A stretch of DNA of 64,000 bases, taken from Paraurantiacibacter namhicola (GTDB lineage: Bacteria > Pseudomonadota > Alphaproteobacteria > Sphingomonadales > Sphingomonadaceae). The stretch lies in contig NZ_CP016545.1 of assembly GCF_001687545.1 (NCBI RefSeq), positions 434,001-498,000 of the forward strand. Direction: 5' to 3'. The translations under genes were made by a program, and so were the position numbers. The notes beneath the pieces were generated by a model. The model ran no database searches and was not told where the DNA came from. It worked only from the letters and a program-made list of their open reading frames with translations. Below, one piece after another: positions 63,122-64,000 of the stretch; position 1 is the first letter of the stretch; each line of letters opens with the position of its first letter.

Positions 63122-64000
63122 TCAGCCCGCGATCTTGCGAGCGGCGCGCTCTACCAGCGCGGCATCCTCGGGCACTTCGCCCAGCAATACCACGCGGCCA
63201 TCTTCCAGGCGGCGAACCATCAGCAAGGCAAATTCCTCGCCTTCGCCGTCCAGCGCGTCGAATCCCTGCGGCGGCATGGCGCGCAGCTGTTCGAACAGTG
63301 CTTCGCGTGCCTCGTCCGCGGTGAGGGCGGTTTCGCCGCTCTCTTCGCGGCGCAGGCGACGTTCTGCCTGGACCACGCCCTTCAGGCCGCCATCGGCCTC
63401 GCGCAGGAAATCGGCCAGCTTGCCGCGCGGCATTTCCAGCCGGTGTGCGTGGGAGAGGACAGCGGCATATTCGGTCAGGCGCGTCTTGTCGTAATCCGCG
63501 CCGAACACCAGTTTCACGACCGGCGTCATCGGCGCGCGGTCCTGCACGGCCAGGCCACTATCGGCCACCAGCTCGGCAAAATCTTCCGGTTCTTCGGCAG
63601 CGGCGAGCGAGAAATCGTAGGCCCGACCCACGGCTTCATACAGCGCGCTCCGCGTGCGATCTTCGCTGCTGCGCGCTTCGGCGGCGCATTCGCGAGCGGC
63701 GGCGAGCCAGTCGCCCAGTTCCATGTCGCCTTCGCTGGCAACGGGAAGCTCGATAATGGTCGCGCCCGTCGCGGGTTCATCCGCAGCGCCGGCTTCCGGA
63801 GTGTCGTAAGCGTCTTTGGAAGCGCCTTCGCCGGCACCTTCATCAGCGCTCACATCTGCGCCCAAGTCATTGGGGGCAGTGCCCTCTTCGCTGTCGATCC
63901 AGGCATCTTCACCCGGCTCGTAAGCAGACGGGATGGCAGAGGCTTTCTTCGGCGCATCGGCGCCGCCAGCCGGACGCACCAGCGATGCGAAGCGTCCCAT
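63122..64000 (-). CDS. Protein of unknown function, start at window edge
   Basis: A protein of at least 292 residues. The frame begins with an ATG exactly at the window edge, so the real start may lie beyond it. Residues about 30-80 are a long acidic, low-complexity segment. The rest is helical (GDWLAAARECAAEARSSEDRTR, YDKTRLTEYAAVLSHAHRLE), ending with DGRVVLLGEVPEDAALVERAA. I recognise no family. No signal peptide or membrane helix is visible. The 86-base gap to App1 holds no feature. Confidence 0.68.
   Translation of the reverse strand: MGRFASLVRPAGGADAPKKASAIPSAYEPGEDAWIDSEEGTAPNDLGADVSADEGAGEGASKDAYDTPEAGAADEPATGATIIELPVASEGDMELGDWLAAARECAAEARSSEDRTRSALYEAVGRAYDFSLAAAEEPEDFAELVADSGLAVQDRAPMTPVVKLVFGADYDKTRLTEYAAVLSHAHRLEMPRGKLADFLREADGGLKGVVQAERRLRREESGETALTADEAREALFEQLRAMPPQGFDALDGEGEEFALLMVRRLEDGRVVLLGEVPEDAALVERAARKIAG

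Overview
The window is a dense, high-G+C segment of an alphaproteobacterial chromosome, most likely from the order Sphingomonadales and close to Erythrobacteraceae. The basis is conserved gene order and family content; I could run no phylogeny. Pointers are the rho-hemJ-hemE / ppsR-maf-aroE-coaE-dnaQ order, DUF1491 and DUF2093 proteins, a PopZ-type protein, a fused ThiS-ThiG, a SUF operon headed by an Rrf2 regulator, heme A synthase and a large TonB-dependent receptor. I see no tRNA, rRNA, insertion sequence, prophage or CRISPR array.

Layout. 1-2378 (minus): 5' part of rho, then hemJ and hemE. 2379-2668: a divergent, partly AT-rich gap with DnaA-box-like and GANTC sites, which I read as the likely chromosomal replication origin, because the Caulobacter origin lies between the same two genes. 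2669-9183 (plus): ppsR-maf-aroE-coaE-dnaQ joined mostly by 4-base overlaps, then a ribosome hibernation factor, ptsN, a thioesterase, a DUF1491 protein and a cell-wall hydrolase. 9241-16313 (mostly minus): xth, erpA, a CBS protein, a [2Fe-2S] protein, a secreted S9 peptidase, popZ, tolC and a degenerate isoaspartyl methyltransferase. 16452-22266 (plus): class I fumarase, a LytS/LytTR-type two-component pair, a lipid kinase and a phosphodiesterase. 22328-25595 (minus): rpsI, rplM, an exported protein, cutA and ctaA. 25669-27683 (plus): MerC-like protein, thiS-thiG and an unknown. 27703-32741 (minus): cupin lipoprotein, acyl-CoA ligase, gamma-glutamyltransferase and pyrD.

33094-40141 (plus) is a ten-gene SUF iron-sulfur operon: regulator, sufB, a small lower-G+C exported protein, a DUF559 protein, sufC, sufD, sufS, sufT, a GNAT acetyltransferase and sufA. 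Two different palindromic repeats lie in it, one of them in frame at the 5' end of sufS. In front of it is a probable small RNA or attenuator with a strong terminator, and a Fur/Irr-like box. 40155-47220 holds an EI24 membrane protein, a lipoprotein, a PfkB kinase, purD with a trailing dioxygenase gene, xseA head-to-head with purD, and an M23 endopeptidase lipoprotein. 47579-53690 holds an Oar-like TonB-dependent receptor followed by two tandem TPR-sulfotransferases. 53796-64000 carries rpmB, tadA and a long minus-strand block: RNase T2, membrane protein, nadC, a second LytTR/LytS pair, DsbA-like protein, M48 protease, esterase, App1-like phosphatase and an unknown protein.

The regions I think most deserve a second look are the origin candidate, the SUF operon with its guests and repeats, the receptor/sulfotransferase locus, the purD/xseA overlapping start codons, and the apparent CTG start of the second histidine kinase.
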